A DNA stretch of 33,840 bases from JAZTYK01 sp045636925 (GCA_045636925.1 JAZTYK010000009.1:1-33840); one strand, 5' to 3'. Counted from the first letter of the stretch, positions 14,511 through 23,439 are shown. A program made the numbers and translations. Notes: generated by a model from the letters alone, not told the origin.

Positions 14511-15944
14511 GTGAAAAGTCTGTTTACAAAAAACTTCTTGATGTACGCAGCGGTGATCGTCTTAAGCTTTACTCTGCTGGGTACCCTGTTTCTCTATCAG
14601 GTGGGACGGTTCTCTGCCCAGGAGCAGGAAGCACAGATGAAGAAAACGGTAGATGCCTGCGCCTCCATGACTTCGGCTTTTTTTACCAGCCGTAAAAATC
14701 AAGGCTGGGAGGACACTTTCGGCCGGACTTATCTGGTAGGTCTGCAGCAGCAGGCCAAGGATAGCGATGCCATTATTTTTGTAGGCGAGGTAAGTGGCCA
14801 GCTGCTGGCAGTAGCCACCGAAGATTACAGTCAGTACCAGGAGCAGATCATGTTGCCCATGACAGCGGTAAACACACTGCTGGAAACCGGATATTATGAT
14901 GCAAAATCCAAGTTTCACGATTTTTTGAACGTGACTTGTGATATTCGCGGACAACTGATTTATGCCAGCAGCGGAGCTGTTGAGGGTATGATTTTTGTGG
15001 CATTGCCCAACGACAACTCCACGACGCTGTTCTTTCAGCTGTCCAAGATTTTTATGACTATGACCTTTTTGGTACTGCTGGGCACACTGGTTGTTACCAT
15101 TGTCATTGTGCGCAGCACGGTCAAACCCCTGAAACAGATGGCGCGAGCAGCCCGCAGCTACAGCCGCGGTGATTTTTCCGTACGTGTGCCTTTGCCCAGT
15201 CGCCAGGATGAGCTGTATGACATGACACTCAGCTTTAACCATATGGCCAATGCCATGGAAAATATCGAAGAAAACCGTCGCACCATGCTGGCAAGTGTCT
15301 CTCACGATCTGCGCACGCCTATGACCACCATTGGCGGGTTTGTAGACGGTATTTTAGACGGCACCATCAAGCCGGAACAGCAAAAGCAGTATCTGGAGAT
15401 CATTTCCGAGGAAGTAAAGCGCCTCACCCGTATGGCAAACAGCTTGCTTTCCATCTCTCGGCTGGAGGGCGGCAATGCACTGCAAAAGAGTACCTTTGAC
15501 CTGAGCGAAATGATCCGCCGGATCATTATTGGCTTTGAAAAGCAGCTTGCCGCCAAGGAAGTAGAGGGTGATTTAACAATTCCCGAATCTTTAACGGTGG
15601 TGGCAGATCACGATGCACTGTTCCAGGTCGTTTACAATCTGATGGATAATGCACTGAAGTTCATCGACCAGGGCGGCACATTAACGATTTATCTGGAAGA
15701 AATCGGCGGCAACGCGCGATTCCATCTTATCAATACCGGTGGCGAGATCCCGCAGGATCAGCTTCCGCACATTTTCGAACGATTTTATAAGGGGGACGCG
15801 GCCCGTACCGGGGTAAAGAACGGCTCCGGTCTGGGACTGTACATCGTGAAAACCGTTATCAACAAGCACGGTGGCGATGTTTATGCAAAAAGTGGTGACG
15901 GTAAAACAGAGTTTTGCTTCAGCCTGCCCATTGGCAAACCCTAA
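14511..15944 (+). CDS. Membrane sensor histidine kinase
   Basis: Cognate kinase of the preceding regulator, 477 residues. It starts at GTG with GGAG seven bases upstream. TM1 is about residues 9-30 and an extracytoplasmic sensor loop covers about 31-178. TM2 is about 180-202 (MTFLVLLGTLVVTIVIV), followed by a HAMP linker. The HisKA domain has phospho-acceptor His265 in VSHDLRTPMT. The HATPase domain has the N box (NLMDNALKFI), a DQLPHIFERFYKG F-box region and GSGLGLYIVK G box. All catalytic motifs are intact. The periplasm-sized loop and downstream HtrA suggest it senses cell-envelope or secretion stress; the ligand cannot be read from sequence. HtrA starts 14 bp after its stop. Confidence 0.95.
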   Translation: MKSLFTKNFLMYAAVIVLSFTLLGTLFLYQVGRFSAQEQEAQMKKTVDACASMTSAFFTSRKNQGWEDTFGRTYLVGLQQQAKDSDAIIFVGEVSGQLLAVATEDYSQYQEQIMLPMTAVNTLLETGYYDAKSKFHDFLNVTCDIRGQLIYASSGAVEGMIFVALPNDNSTTLFFQLSKIFMTMTFLVLLGTLVVTIVIVRSTVKPLKQMARAARSYSRGDFSVRVPLPSRQDELYDMTLSFNHMANAMENIEENRRTMLASVSHDLRTPMTTIGGFVDGILDGTIKPEQQKQYLEIISEEVKRLTRMANSLLSISRLEGGNALQKSTFDLSEMIRRIIIGFEKQLAAKEVEGDLTIPESLTVVADHDALFQVVYNLMDNALKFIDQGGTLTIYLEEIGGNARFHLINTGGEIPQDQLPHIFERFYKGDAARTGVKNGSGLGLYIVKTVINKHGGDVYAKSGDGKTEFCFSLPIGKP

Positions 15945-15958
15945 TCGGAGGACCCGAC

Positions 15959-17239
15959 ATGAATATGCAGCAGAACAATCAAAACGACAAGCAATATTAC
16001 GATGACTTCCGCTATAAAAGCTATGACGAGATCATGCAAGAAAAGCGGCGGTATCGTGCCATGCGCCGCGGCATGGCCTTTGCAGCAATTTTCTTTGTGG
16101 CACTGACCACACTGATGGCATGCGTAGGCATTCTCATTGGAGGCGCACCGCTGAAGCTGTTTGACAGTATCTCTCAGCAACTGGGTCTGACACCGACTGT
16201 ACAGGGCGACCAAGCAACCGGTGATGTGCAGGCGACCCCGGGACAGGGCGACGGTGATTTTTCCATTATCATCAAAGATCCGGACAAGAATAAGCAGGAT
16301 GCCATTTATGCCCAGGATGTCAGTGGCGTTGTAGAAAAGACGCGAGCCTCGGTGGTAGGTGTTACCAGCGAAAGCTACGATAACTACAACACCAAGACCA
16401 GTTGCGGCAGCGGCATCATTATCAGCGATGATGGGTATATTGTCACCAACTATCACGTCATCGTGGGTGCAAACAATATCACGGTTACGCTGGATGACGG
16501 CACTTCCTGTGCGGCATATTTCATCGGCGCTGATGCATACAGCGATCTGGCAGTGTTGCGAATCCAGCAGACCGGTCTGACTGCTGCGGAGTTTGGCGAC
16601 TCCGATGCCGTTCGCGTGGGTGAAATCGCCATCGCCATCGGCAACCCCACCGGCCAGCTGCAGGGCACCGCCACCTCCGGCATCATTTCCGCGCTGAACC
16701 GCAATGTAGAGATCAATAACACCGTAATGAACCTGATCCAGACCGATGCGGCCATCAATTCCGGAAACTCCGGCGGTCCGCTGCTGAATCAGTACGGACA
16801 GGTGGTAGGCATTACTTCTGCAAAGGTCAGCCTTACCGGTTACGAAGGTCTTGGATTTGCCATTCCCGCCAATACCGCAAAACCCATTATTGAAGCACTG
16901 GTGCGTCAGGGATATGTCAGCGGCCGTCCTTTGCTGGGCGTGCAGGTATCCGAACTGAGCAAAATGGCGGCAAACTTCTACCGTGTACCGCAGGGTCTCT
17001 ACGTAAACCGTGTGGATGAAAACTCCGATGCCGCAGAGCAAGGGTTGAAAACTGGCGACATTATTACGAAAATCAACGGACAATCCGTTACCAGCCTTGA
17101 TACCGGCGTCAGCTTGCGAAATGAGTTCAAAGCGGGCGATGAAATCACCGTGACCGTTTATCGCATGGGCTATGGTGAGGGAAAAATTACCTTCAAACTG
17201 ATGGAGCAGACTAATGAAACAACAAACTGCAATTTCTAA
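15959..17239 (+). CDS. htrA: HtrA/DegP-like membrane-anchored serine protease
   Basis: This surface quality-control protease degrades misfolded exported proteins. ATG 15959 is chosen because GGAGG lies seven bases upstream (15947-15951); the product is 426 residues. A short cytoplasmic N-terminus (about 37 residues, charged and Tyr-rich) precedes one membrane anchor (about 38-61, FAAIFFVALTTLMACVGILIGG) and a Thr/Gly/Asp-rich linker. The trypsin-like domain has the triad His166 (TNYHVI), Asp196 (SDLAVL) and Ser271 (NSGNSGGPL). One PDZ domain (about 325-415) follows, with a LLGVQV carboxylate-binding-like start. It forms an operon with the two-component system, as in B. subtilis cssRS/htrA arrangements. 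The last 26 bp overlap the next gene. Confidence 0.95.
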   Translation: MNMQQNNQNDKQYYDDFRYKSYDEIMQEKRRYRAMRRGMAFAAIFFVALTTLMACVGILIGGAPLKLFDSISQQLGLTPTVQGDQATGDVQATPGQGDGDFSIIIKDPDKNKQDAIYAQDVSGVVEKTRASVVGVTSESYDNYNTKTSCGSGIIISDDGYIVTNYHVIVGANNITVTLDDGTSCAAYFIGADAYSDLAVLRIQQTGLTAAEFGDSDAVRVGEIAIAIGNPTGQLQGTATSGIISALNRNVEINNTVMNLIQTDAAINSGNSGGPLLNQYGQVVGITSAKVSLTGYEGLGFAIPANTAKPIIEALVRQGYVSGRPLLGVQVSELSKMAANFYRVPQGLYVNRVDENSDAAEQGLKTGDIITKINGQSVTSLDTGVSLRNEFKAGDEITVTVYRMGYGEGKITFKLMEQTNETTNCNF

Positions 17240-17723
17240 AGATGAACTGATCTTTCGCCTTGCGCAGCATGCAGAGGCGGAATCTGTGCTGGCCCTGTAC
17301 CGCGCATCCTCCCGATCGGGAGAGACAGAGTGGGATGATGAATATCCCAACGCAGAGACTATTGCCACGGACTTATCGGCAGAAGGCCTGTATGTCCTGT
17401 GTCATAAGGATCGTATCGTAGGCGCTGTCAGCAAGATCGATTGGCCTGATCTGGATGCCATGCCGATTTGGAGTCCCTGCAAGAATCCTGCAGGACTTGC
17501 CCGTCTTTGCGTGCATCCCGAAGTCCGCGGGCAGGGACTTGGACAGGTCATGGTAGAGGAGATTCGCCGGATCGTCCGGGAACAGGGCTATGATATGACT
17601 CATCACATGGCCAGTCAGCACATGCAGGCACCCTTGCGGATCTACCGCAGCATGGGCTTCCGGCAGGTGGGCGAAATTCATATGTTCGACACCGATTTTT
17701 ATGCCTTTGAGCTTGAACTGTAA
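17214..17723 (+). CDS. GNAT-family N-acetyltransferase
   Basis: This 169-residue GNAT enzyme would transfer an acetyl group from acetyl-CoA to an unknown amine. The acetyl-CoA pyrophosphate loop is RGQGLGQ in LCVHPEVRGQGLGQVM, followed by the usual helix and a C-terminal YRSMGFRQVGEI strand-helix-strand. The first 26 bp overlap the end of htrA in another frame, and GGAG sits seven bases before ATG 17214, so it is the last gene of the regulator-kinase-htrA operon. The substrate cannot be predicted. Its place in an envelope-stress operon may simply reflect co-transcription. A strong bidirectional terminator follows. Confidence 0.9.
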   Translation: MKQQTAISKDELIFRLAQHAEAESVLALYRASSRSGETEWDDEYPNAETIATDLSAEGLYVLCHKDRIVGAVSKIDWPDLDAMPIWSPCKNPAGLARLCVHPEVRGQGLGQVMVEEIRRIVREQGYDMTHHMASQHMQAPLRIYRSMGFRQVGEIHMFDTDFYAFELEL

Positions 17724-17740
17724 AGTAATTGAACTTGATG

Positions 17741-17780
17741 AAAAAACAGCCTTTCCGCATAGCGCGGAAAGGCTGTTTTG
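17741..17780. terminator. Bidirectional intrinsic terminator between convergent genes
   Basis: ACAGCCTTTCCGC (17746-17758) pairs perfectly with GCGGAAAGGCTGT (17764-17776), flanked by A and T runs. It serves both the GNAT gene (+) and the nucleotidyltransferase gene (-). Confidence 0.95.
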
Positions 17781-17792
17781 TGTTGCATAAGC

Positions 17793-18692
17793 TTATCGCA
17801 GCGGGGGGTAGACACCGCTTTGGTGCAGGGAGGACAGGTAATCCATCATGCTGTCACGGTCGGCACGATGGGTGACGCCGTACCAGCGGGAGGTGGTGTC
17901 CAGCATATGCACAGTTACCTTACCCTGCTGTACCAAACGATCTACAAAGGCGGGGAGGAAGTACTCCCTCTTTAAGGGGTCGCCTTCATTCTGCTGCAGG
18001 AACGCGGTCAGATCAGCTTCCATCAAGGGGAACAGATCGCTGTGGAAGGCCCAGACATTCATAGAGACCGGTGCATTTTCATCCACCGGATGATCTCCGT
18101 CTGCTTCGGTAAAATAGGTGTTGCCGTCGGCGGCGCGGAAGATCTTGGTGCGCTCGGTGACAGAGGTCATAAAGCCGTTTTCCACTTGGCACACACCGCG
18201 GGAAACCGTGCCGTTTTCTGTCAGTGTATTCTGCAGACGGAAACCAACCATGGCAAGTTTCTCACCGGTGCAGTGCTTACTGCAAAAGGCACCAAGCTGC
18301 ATAAAGGTATCGCGACCAAAGAAATCATCCGAGCCGATGATGCCGAAAGCACCGTCAATATGCTTGCGAGCAGCATAGATGGCATGTCCGGTGCCCCAAG
18401 GTTTTTCGCGGCCTTCGGGAACGGTAAAGCCACCGGGCAGGTCGGTAAGTTCCTGAAAAGCATATGCTACGGGAACTTTTTCTGCGATTCGGTCGCCAAT
18501 GACCTCCTTAAAGGTATTCAGCAATTCCTTTTTGATGACAAATACCACCTTGCCAAAGCCTGCAAGAATGGCATCGTAGATGGAATAATCAATGATGATC
18601 TCCCCCTGAGGACCCAGGGGATCGATTTGCTTTAACCCGCCGTATCGGCTGCCCATACCGGCGGCCATGACCAAAAGAGTCGGTTTGTTCAT
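17793..18692 (-). CDS. Sugar-phosphate nucleotidyltransferase-like protein
   Basis: This NTP-transferase-fold enzyme likely makes a nucleotide-activated sugar or alditol from NTP plus a phosphate substrate. The start is ATG 18692 (MNKPTLLVMAAGMGSRYGG) with GGAGG shortly upstream; the product is 299 residues. The N-terminal G-x-G-x-R loop (AAGMGSRYGG) and Lys25-like residue (GLKQIDPLG) bind the nucleotide. GSDDFF near residue 120 is the metal-binding Asp region, and WGTGHAI is the base/sugar motif. The C-terminal third (SMNVWAFHSDLF...) is typical of uncharacterised nucleotidyltransferases of Clostridia; the exact sugar is unknown. It has its own promoter just downstream of the DUF4830 gene, overlapped by a perfect inverted repeat. 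Confidence 0.85.
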   Translation of the reverse strand: MNKPTLLVMAAGMGSRYGGLKQIDPLGPQGEIIIDYSIYDAILAGFGKVVFVIKKELLNTFKEVIGDRIAEKVPVAYAFQELTDLPGGFTVPEGREKPWGTGHAIYAARKHIDGAFGIIGSDDFFGRDTFMQLGAFCSKHCTGEKLAMVGFRLQNTLTENGTVSRGVCQVENGFMTSVTERTKIFRAADGNTYFTEADGDHPVDENAPVSMNVWAFHSDLFPLMEADLTAFLQQNEGDPLKREYFLPAFVDRLVQQGKVTVHMLDTTSRWYGVTHRADRDSMMDYLSSLHQSGVYPPLR

Positions 18693-18714
18693 AACCTTTC
18701 CTCCAATTGCAAAA

Positions 18715-18743
18715 CTAAGGACGATGCCAAGCATCGTCCTTAG
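18715..18743. repeat. Perfect 13-bp inverted repeat at the nucleotidyltransferase promoter
   Basis: CTAAGGACGATGC, loop CAA, GCATCGTCCTTAG. On the minus strand it is followed by TTTTGC. It overlaps the -10 by two bases and covers the expected start site, so it could be an operator, a 5'-end stem-loop, or a weak terminator of the DUF4830 gene. Confidence 0.7.
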
Positions 18744-18770
18744 TATACTCCTGTTTGCAAGTGGGTGCAA
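18742..18770 (-). promoter_or_regulatory. Sigma-A promoter of the nucleotidyltransferase gene
   Basis: Minus strand TTGCAC (18765-18770), 17-bp spacer, TATACT (18742-18747). It starts four bases after the DUF4830 stop codon. Confidence 0.8.
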
Positions 18771-18773
18771 GAA

Positions 18774-19238
18774 TTATTTGTCGGCGGGCCGCAATCCGTG
18801 CATAAACCCGTCAATGGCTGTGGTGTAAACCGCACCGCCGATCAAAGTGTCCCGATAAAGCAAAAGATCCACCAACACTTCTTCACCGGTTGGATAGTTC
18901 GTGATGGCATAGGTCACCAGTTCTACTTTTTTTCCGGTGTAGTGCAGCAAATCAAAGCCACATTCCTGCTGCATGGTGTTGTAGGTAAGATATACATCGT
19001 CAAAGCTTTGAGGAATGGTTACTTTCTTGCTGGTACGGCTGCCCTGATCTACGGTATAGCCCAGACTTTCCAGGTATTCCACCTGATCGGCTTTATCCTT
19101 GATATTGTCAATGGATGCCGCAGTGGGCGCTGTATCACCGCCGGATAAAAGCAGTGCCAGTAAAATCACGATAGCAGCCAAAATACCGCCGGCAATCAAC
19201 AGCAATTTTTTGGATAGTCGAATGGTATAAATGTTCAT
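18774..19238 (-). CDS. DUF4830-like membrane-anchored protein
   Basis: A 154-residue protein of unknown function. ATG 19238 has a very strong SD (GGAGGTGA). A basic cytoplasmic start precedes one membrane segment (about residues 13-33, LLLIAGGILAAIVILLALLLSG). A compact exported domain follows (about 45-154) with YLESLGYTVD, a middle FDDVYLTYNTMQ helix and the ending TTAIDGFMHGL, which I recognise as the DUF4830 pattern of Clostridia. No catalytic residues stand out. It lies 53 bp downstream of the serine hydrolase gene and probably shares its transcript. Confidence 0.8.
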   Translation of the reverse strand: MNIYTIRLSKKLLLIAGGILAAIVILLALLLSGGDTAPTAASIDNIKDKADQVEYLESLGYTVDQGSRTSKKVTIPQSFDDVYLTYNTMQQECGFDLLHYTGKKVELVTYAITNYPTGEEVLVDLLLYRDTLIGGAVYTTAIDGFMHGLRPADK

Positions 19239-19291
19239 TGCTTCACCTCCGCAGTAGAATCTATGCGGCAAAGGCGAGGACTATGAAGAGT

Positions 19292-20308
19292 TTATTCTGC
19301 AATCTTGATAAAGTCTACAATGTGATCCCAGACAGAACCGCCCATGACAGCTTGTGCGAGATCATGCCAAAACTCCATGCCACTGTCACAGTTGGTAAAG
19401 ATACAAATGGCATCCTTGGTCTGATCATCCCATGCGGACAGAGAGCGGAAGCCGTCGTTGTCGCCCCAGTGCCAACGCAGATTGGGCTCTTCGTCAGCAA
19501 GACCCCAACCAAGGCCCCAGGGGATAAACTCGGTGGCACGGTTCTCTTTGCTTACCATTTTTGTATAGGTGCTGTCATCAAGACCGCCGTGCTGCTGTAC
19601 CATATACTGCTGGAATTTCACCATCTGACATGCGTTGGAGTATAATGACCAGGCGGCGTTGGGTTCGGGCGCGTTGCCGATGACCCGGCGCGCAGAACGG
19701 ATCTTTACCACCTTGCCGTCTCTGCCAAAACCGGCGGAGAAGGCAGCGTGCACTGCCGGGGTCCAGGTAGCAGTGGAAGCATCCATACCCAGCGGATCCA
19801 GAAAATACTCGTGCAGCAGTGTGTTCAGGTCTTTGCCACAAATCTGCTCGATCAGACGCTGCAACAGAAAATATCCCTCACCGGAATAGCTGTAGCCGGT
19901 GCCGGGATCAAACAGCATGTCCATGGGCTTTTTCTGCCAGTTGGGCAGACCGCAGCTGTGGGAAAGGCAGTGCCGGGGACAAATCTCCGCAAAGCGAGGA
20001 TCCAGCGACCAGGGTTCTTCCTGCAGCTGGGTGACAATAGGCATATCCAGATCCAGCTTGCCCTCCTGAACCAGACGCATGGCCAGTGTGCCGAACAACG
20101 TTTTGGTCAGGGAGGCGGCCTCGAACAAGGTGCGATCGGTCATGGGCGCACCTGCAGGTGTGCGAGTGCCAAATACATTGGTGTAGACAATTTCACCGTT
20201 ATGCAGCAGTGCAACTGTCGCACCGGGAATGTGATGTACATCCATCAGCTGTTGGGTAAGCTCCGTGACAGCCTGTGGATGCTCCAAATACATAGCTTTG
20301 ATCTTCAT
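19292..20308 (-). CDS. Serine hydrolase of the beta-lactamase/class C PBP-like family
   Basis: This 338-residue penicillin-binding-fold hydrolase has the acylation motif S66-L-T-K69 in FEAASLTKTLFG. The YSYSGEGY segment occupies the second-motif (Y-x-N-like) position, and WHWGDNDG gives the third-motif histidine (H-x-G). No signal peptide is visible, so it is probably cytosolic, like many esterase or D-aminopeptidase-type relatives, and is not evidence of beta-lactam resistance. The SD AGGAGA is five bases before ATG 20308, with its own promoter 33 bp further upstream. Substrate unknown. Confidence 0.9.
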   Translation of the reverse strand: MKIKAMYLEHPQAVTELTQQLMDVHHIPGATVALLHNGEIVYTNVFGTRTPAGAPMTDRTLFEAASLTKTLFGTLAMRLVQEGKLDLDMPIVTQLQEEPWSLDPRFAEICPRHCLSHSCGLPNWQKKPMDMLFDPGTGYSYSGEGYFLLQRLIEQICGKDLNTLLHEYFLDPLGMDASTATWTPAVHAAFSAGFGRDGKVVKIRSARRVIGNAPEPNAAWSLYSNACQMVKFQQYMVQQHGGLDDSTYTKMVSKENRATEFIPWGLGWGLADEEPNLRWHWGDNDGFRSLSAWDDQTKDAICIFTNCDSGMEFWHDLAQAVMGGSVWDHIVDFIKIAE

Positions 20309-20340
20309 GGCAAATCTCCTGTGAAAAAGATATTGCCAAC

Positions 20341-20369
20341 AGTATACCTCTGTTTTGCATATTCTGCAA
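20341..20369 (-). promoter_or_regulatory. Sigma-A promoter of the serine hydrolase gene
   Basis: Minus strand TTGCAG (20364-20369), 17-bp spacer, TATACT (20341-20346). Confidence 0.78.
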
Positions 20370-20382
20370 GGCTTGCTTTTAA

Positions 20383-20709
20383 TTATGAGCCGTAATCTTC
20401 CAGCAGAGCCGACAGGGCTTCTTTGGATGATACCACAATCCCTTCTGCCAGATCCAGCTGATCCTGCAAGGGAAGCAGTTCTACCCGGGTACCGGTTATC
20501 TCAATAGGATCTTCTTTTTGCGAAGTAAATACCGCAACATAGCCTTGGTAGGATTTTACAATATAAGATTCTGTTTCCCTCTGGGGTTGCAGTGCATTGG
20601 CGGGACGGTCATCAGTAGGGAAGTCGTAAAGAACAGCAAAACCGACAGCAAAGACTGCAAGAATCAGGCAAGTCAGCAAAATGATCCGGCGAATCATTGT
20701 CCTGGGCAT
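20383..20709 (-). CDS. Small membrane protein with BofC C-terminal-like domain
   Basis: 108 residues. After a short basic start there is one membrane segment (about 8-28, IILLTCLILAVFAVGFAVLY). An exported domain follows: YIVKSYQGYVAVF, then ITGTRVELLPLQDQLDLAEG and a C-terminal ALLEDYGS. The order GY-VAVF, LP-x-D-x-x-x-L-x-x-G and LLEDYxS is what I associate with the BofC C-terminal domain. In B. subtilis, BofC acts in the spore intermembrane space and restrains SpoIVB. Here the BofC N-terminal domain is missing, and whether the host sporulates is unknown. Many Clostridia carry such short proteins. It is divergent from the penicillin-binding protein gene. Confidence 0.65.
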   Translation of the reverse strand: MPRTMIRRIILLTCLILAVFAVGFAVLYDFPTDDRPANALQPQRETESYIVKSYQGYVAVFTSQKEDPIEITGTRVELLPLQDQLDLAEGIVVSSKEALSALLEDYGS

Positions 20710-20814
20710 AAAAACACTCCTTTCAGTTTCCTGCAGGTAGTATTTCCGCTTTTTTAGGCAGGCATACGAATTTACATTTGGTTTAGATTTCGTGGTGGAA
20801 ATTCTCCGAAAATG

Positions 20815-20823
20815 TGTTATAAT
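20815..20823 (+). promoter_or_regulatory. Extended -10 promoter of the class A PBP gene
   Basis: TGTTATAAT is a perfect extended -10 (TG-n-TATAAT). No good -35 is seen at 17 bp, which is usual for this promoter type. Confidence 0.7.
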
Positions 20824-20902
20824 ATAAAATAATTATTGTGGTGTAGTATTGCACCTAGGAAATGAAACACAACCTCATCAGTAGCAGAGAGGAGCGTATA
20901 CA

Positions 20903-23422
20903 TTGAAACTGAACAAGGAGAAGCTTTTTAAAAGCAAAAAGGAAAGCAGCGGGAATGCCCCGGCAAACCGTTCCAAGAAACGGAAAATCGGCCGCCGCAT
21001 TCTGTTAAGTCTGTTGTCTTTGGTATTGGTGGGCATGACCACTGCCGGCATCTGCGTTACGGCATTTGCTTTTTATATCAAGAATTACATCAGCCCCGAA
21101 GTTGACATTTATTTGGACAGCTATCGTCTGAATGAGACCAGTCACCTGTATTACATTGATTCCGAAACCGGTGAGATCAAAGAGTTCGAAGCGCTGCACG
21201 GAACCGAAGACCGTGAATGGTCAGATCTGGACGAAATTCCCGAAATGTTGAAACTGGCGTTTATCTCGGTAGAAGACAACTCTTTTTACACCCATAACGG
21301 TGTCAACTGGAAGCGCACCATCGGCGCAACATTGAACTATATTGTGCCTTTCCGCAGCGGTTATGGTGGCGGTTCTACCATTACCCAGCAGCTGATCAAA
21401 AACCTGACCGGCGAATCGGAAACATCCGTTAAGCGTAAGGTGCAGGAGATCCTGCGCGCGCTGGAGCTGGAAAAGAAGTATGAAAAAGAAGACATCCTTG
21501 AGATGTATCTGAACACCATTTACTTCGGCCAGGGTGCTTACGGTGTTAAAGTTGCCGCAGAAAAATACTTCGATAAAGATCTGGACGAATTAACTTTGGG
21601 CGAGTGCGCCGCACTGGCAGGTATCGTTAAAAATCCCTACGGATATGACTTAAAGCGCTTCCCCGAAAAGAACCGGGTGCGCAGAACTATCGTGTTGGGC
21701 GAGATGCTGAAATACGGCAATATCACCCAGGAAGAATATGATTCTGCCGTTGCAGAAGATGTACAGTACATTCCTCATGAGTCAGAGAGCGGCAAGTATC
21801 AAAGCTATTTTGTAGATGCTGTCATCGACTCGGTGATTACCGATATGCAGGAGCATCTTGGATACAGCTATGAAAATGCCAAGACTCTGCTGTACTGCGG
21901 CGGTCTGAAGATCATCACCACCTTGGATCCTGCGGTGCAGGCCTGCGTGGATGAGGTTTTCGAGGATGAAAGCAATTTCCCCGGTGTGTTGGGTAATGAT
22001 GGTACTTATCCGGAAGCGGCAATTACCATTATGGATCCCTATTCCGGCCATGTGGTGGCACTGTACGGCGGCCGTGGTGAAAAAGACGGTGACCGCGTTT
22101 TGAATCGTGCAACGCAGAGTAAGCGCAGTCCCGGCTCCTGCATCAAACCCGTATCGGTATATGCTCCCGCATTGGAGTATGGCCTGATTACCCCTATCTC
22201 CGCAGTGGATGATGCCCCCAAGGATTTTGTGGTCCGTGAAAGCGGCTGGCCTTGGAACGAAAGCCGAACCTACAGCGGAAGATGTACCATTTATACCGGT
22301 ATTGCAAAATCCCATAACACGGTCGCTGTAGATTTGGTGCAAAAGCTGGGCATTGACCGCTCTTTCAATTTTGCATACAACAACATGGGCATGACCAATC
22401 TGGTCCTGAAAAAGGAAGTTGAGCAGTCGGATGGACGCGTGGATATTAAGAGTGACCGCGACATCAGCCCCTTGGCCATGGGCTCACTGACCGATGGCAT
22501 TACTGTGTTAGAACTGACCGCGGCATACAGTGCTTTCGTCAACGATGGCCAGTATACCACTCCCATTCTGTACACTGCCATTTACGACTCCAACAATCAG
22601 GTGATCTATGAGAACAAGGCGGTCACCACCATTGCCATGGAGCAGAAGACCCGTGACTATATGATCCAGTTGCTTACCGGCGTAGTCAAAAACGGTACCG
22701 CCCAAAAGGCTGCCATCAAGGGCATGGATGTTGGCGGCAAGACCGGTACCACCAGTTCTGATAATGACCGTTGGTTCACCGGCATTACGCCTTACTATGC
22801 TGCTGCAGTGTGGTTTGGTTATGATATGCCGCAGAATCTGGGCAAGTTCCCCATCAATCCCTCTACTGTGCTGTGGCAGCAGGTCATGGAAAAAGTGCAT
22901 AAGAACCTGCCTAGCGCAACGTTTGAACTGAAGACCGAGATGACAACAGTGACCTACTGTAAAGACAGCGGTCTTTTGGCCAATGAATGGTGCGCAAAGG
23001 ATGTCCGCGGCTCTCGCCTGACAACTGCCGAGGTCGCGCTGGAGGATGTGCCCACTGAGGTGTGCAATTGTCACATCGGCGCATCTGTTTGTAAGGAAAG
23101 CGGCCAGTTGATGGGCGCATATTGCGATCACAGCCACGAAGAGTTTGTGGGTCTGCTGAATATTCAGCGCGCGTATCCTTACGCAGAGATTGCAATTACC
23201 GATCAGGTATATTGCCTGCCTTATATGGTAAATATGGAAGGTCTGTTCGCACCCATGAACAGCACCTTTGCACGCTGCACTGTTCACACGGCAGAGAATA
23301 ATGCCAACAATCCCGGTCAAGATCCTGATGGCGACCCGGACTCCGGCACCGATGATGGTGACCAGTCCGGAGGAGGCATCGGAGATTGGTTTAATGACCT
23401 GCTGGGTAATCTATTCGGTTAA
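20903..23422 (+). CDS. Class A penicillin-binding protein (glycosyltransferase-transpeptidase)
   Basis: This bifunctional peptidoglycan synthase polymerises lipid II and cross-links stem peptides. It starts at TTG with GAGGAG about eight bases upstream and has 839 residues. A Lys/Arg-rich cytoplasmic tail (1-33) precedes one membrane anchor (about 34-60). The GT51 domain has catalytic Glu124 in EDNSFYTHNG, GGSTITQQ and KKYEKEDILEMYLN...GQGAYGV. The transpeptidase domain has S412-C-I-K415 (SPGSCIKP), S-H-N in AKSHNTV and K613-T-G-T. All motifs are intact. A Cys-containing C-terminal extension (YCKDSGLLANEWC, VCNCH, MGAYCDH) and an Asp/Gly/Pro-rich tail end the protein. The cysteines may form disulfides outside the cell. 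It is monocistronic. Confidence 0.96.
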   Translation: MKLNKEKLFKSKKESSGNAPANRSKKRKIGRRILLSLLSLVLVGMTTAGICVTAFAFYIKNYISPEVDIYLDSYRLNETSHLYYIDSETGEIKEFEALHGTEDREWSDLDEIPEMLKLAFISVEDNSFYTHNGVNWKRTIGATLNYIVPFRSGYGGGSTITQQLIKNLTGESETSVKRKVQEILRALELEKKYEKEDILEMYLNTIYFGQGAYGVKVAAEKYFDKDLDELTLGECAALAGIVKNPYGYDLKRFPEKNRVRRTIVLGEMLKYGNITQEEYDSAVAEDVQYIPHESESGKYQSYFVDAVIDSVITDMQEHLGYSYENAKTLLYCGGLKIITTLDPAVQACVDEVFEDESNFPGVLGNDGTYPEAAITIMDPYSGHVVALYGGRGEKDGDRVLNRATQSKRSPGSCIKPVSVYAPALEYGLITPISAVDDAPKDFVVRESGWPWNESRTYSGRCTIYTGIAKSHNTVAVDLVQKLGIDRSFNFAYNNMGMTNLVLKKEVEQSDGRVDIKSDRDISPLAMGSLTDGITVLELTAAYSAFVNDGQYTTPILYTAIYDSNNQVIYENKAVTTIAMEQKTRDYMIQLLTGVVKNGTAQKAAIKGMDVGGKTGTTSSDNDRWFTGITPYYAAAVWFGYDMPQNLGKFPINPSTVLWQQVMEKVHKNLPSATFELKTEMTTVTYCKDSGLLANEWCAKDVRGSRLTTAEVALEDVPTEVCNCHIGASVCKESGQLMGAYCDHSHEEFVGLLNIQRAYPYAEIAITDQVYCLPYMVNMEGLFAPMNSTFARCTVHTAENNANNPGQDPDGDPDSGTDDGDQSGGGIGDWFNDLLGNLFG

Positions 23423-23439
23423 CCAAAAACAACAAATAC

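Noticed and set aside
15914..15958. Upstream extension of htrA to ATG 15914
   Set aside because: It overlaps the kinase C-terminus. The GGAGG at 15947-15951 clearly serves ATG 15959.
18042..18635. + strand frame of 197 codons opposite the nucleotidyltransferase
   Set aside because: It is the mirror of a gene with intact motifs and has no ribosome site.
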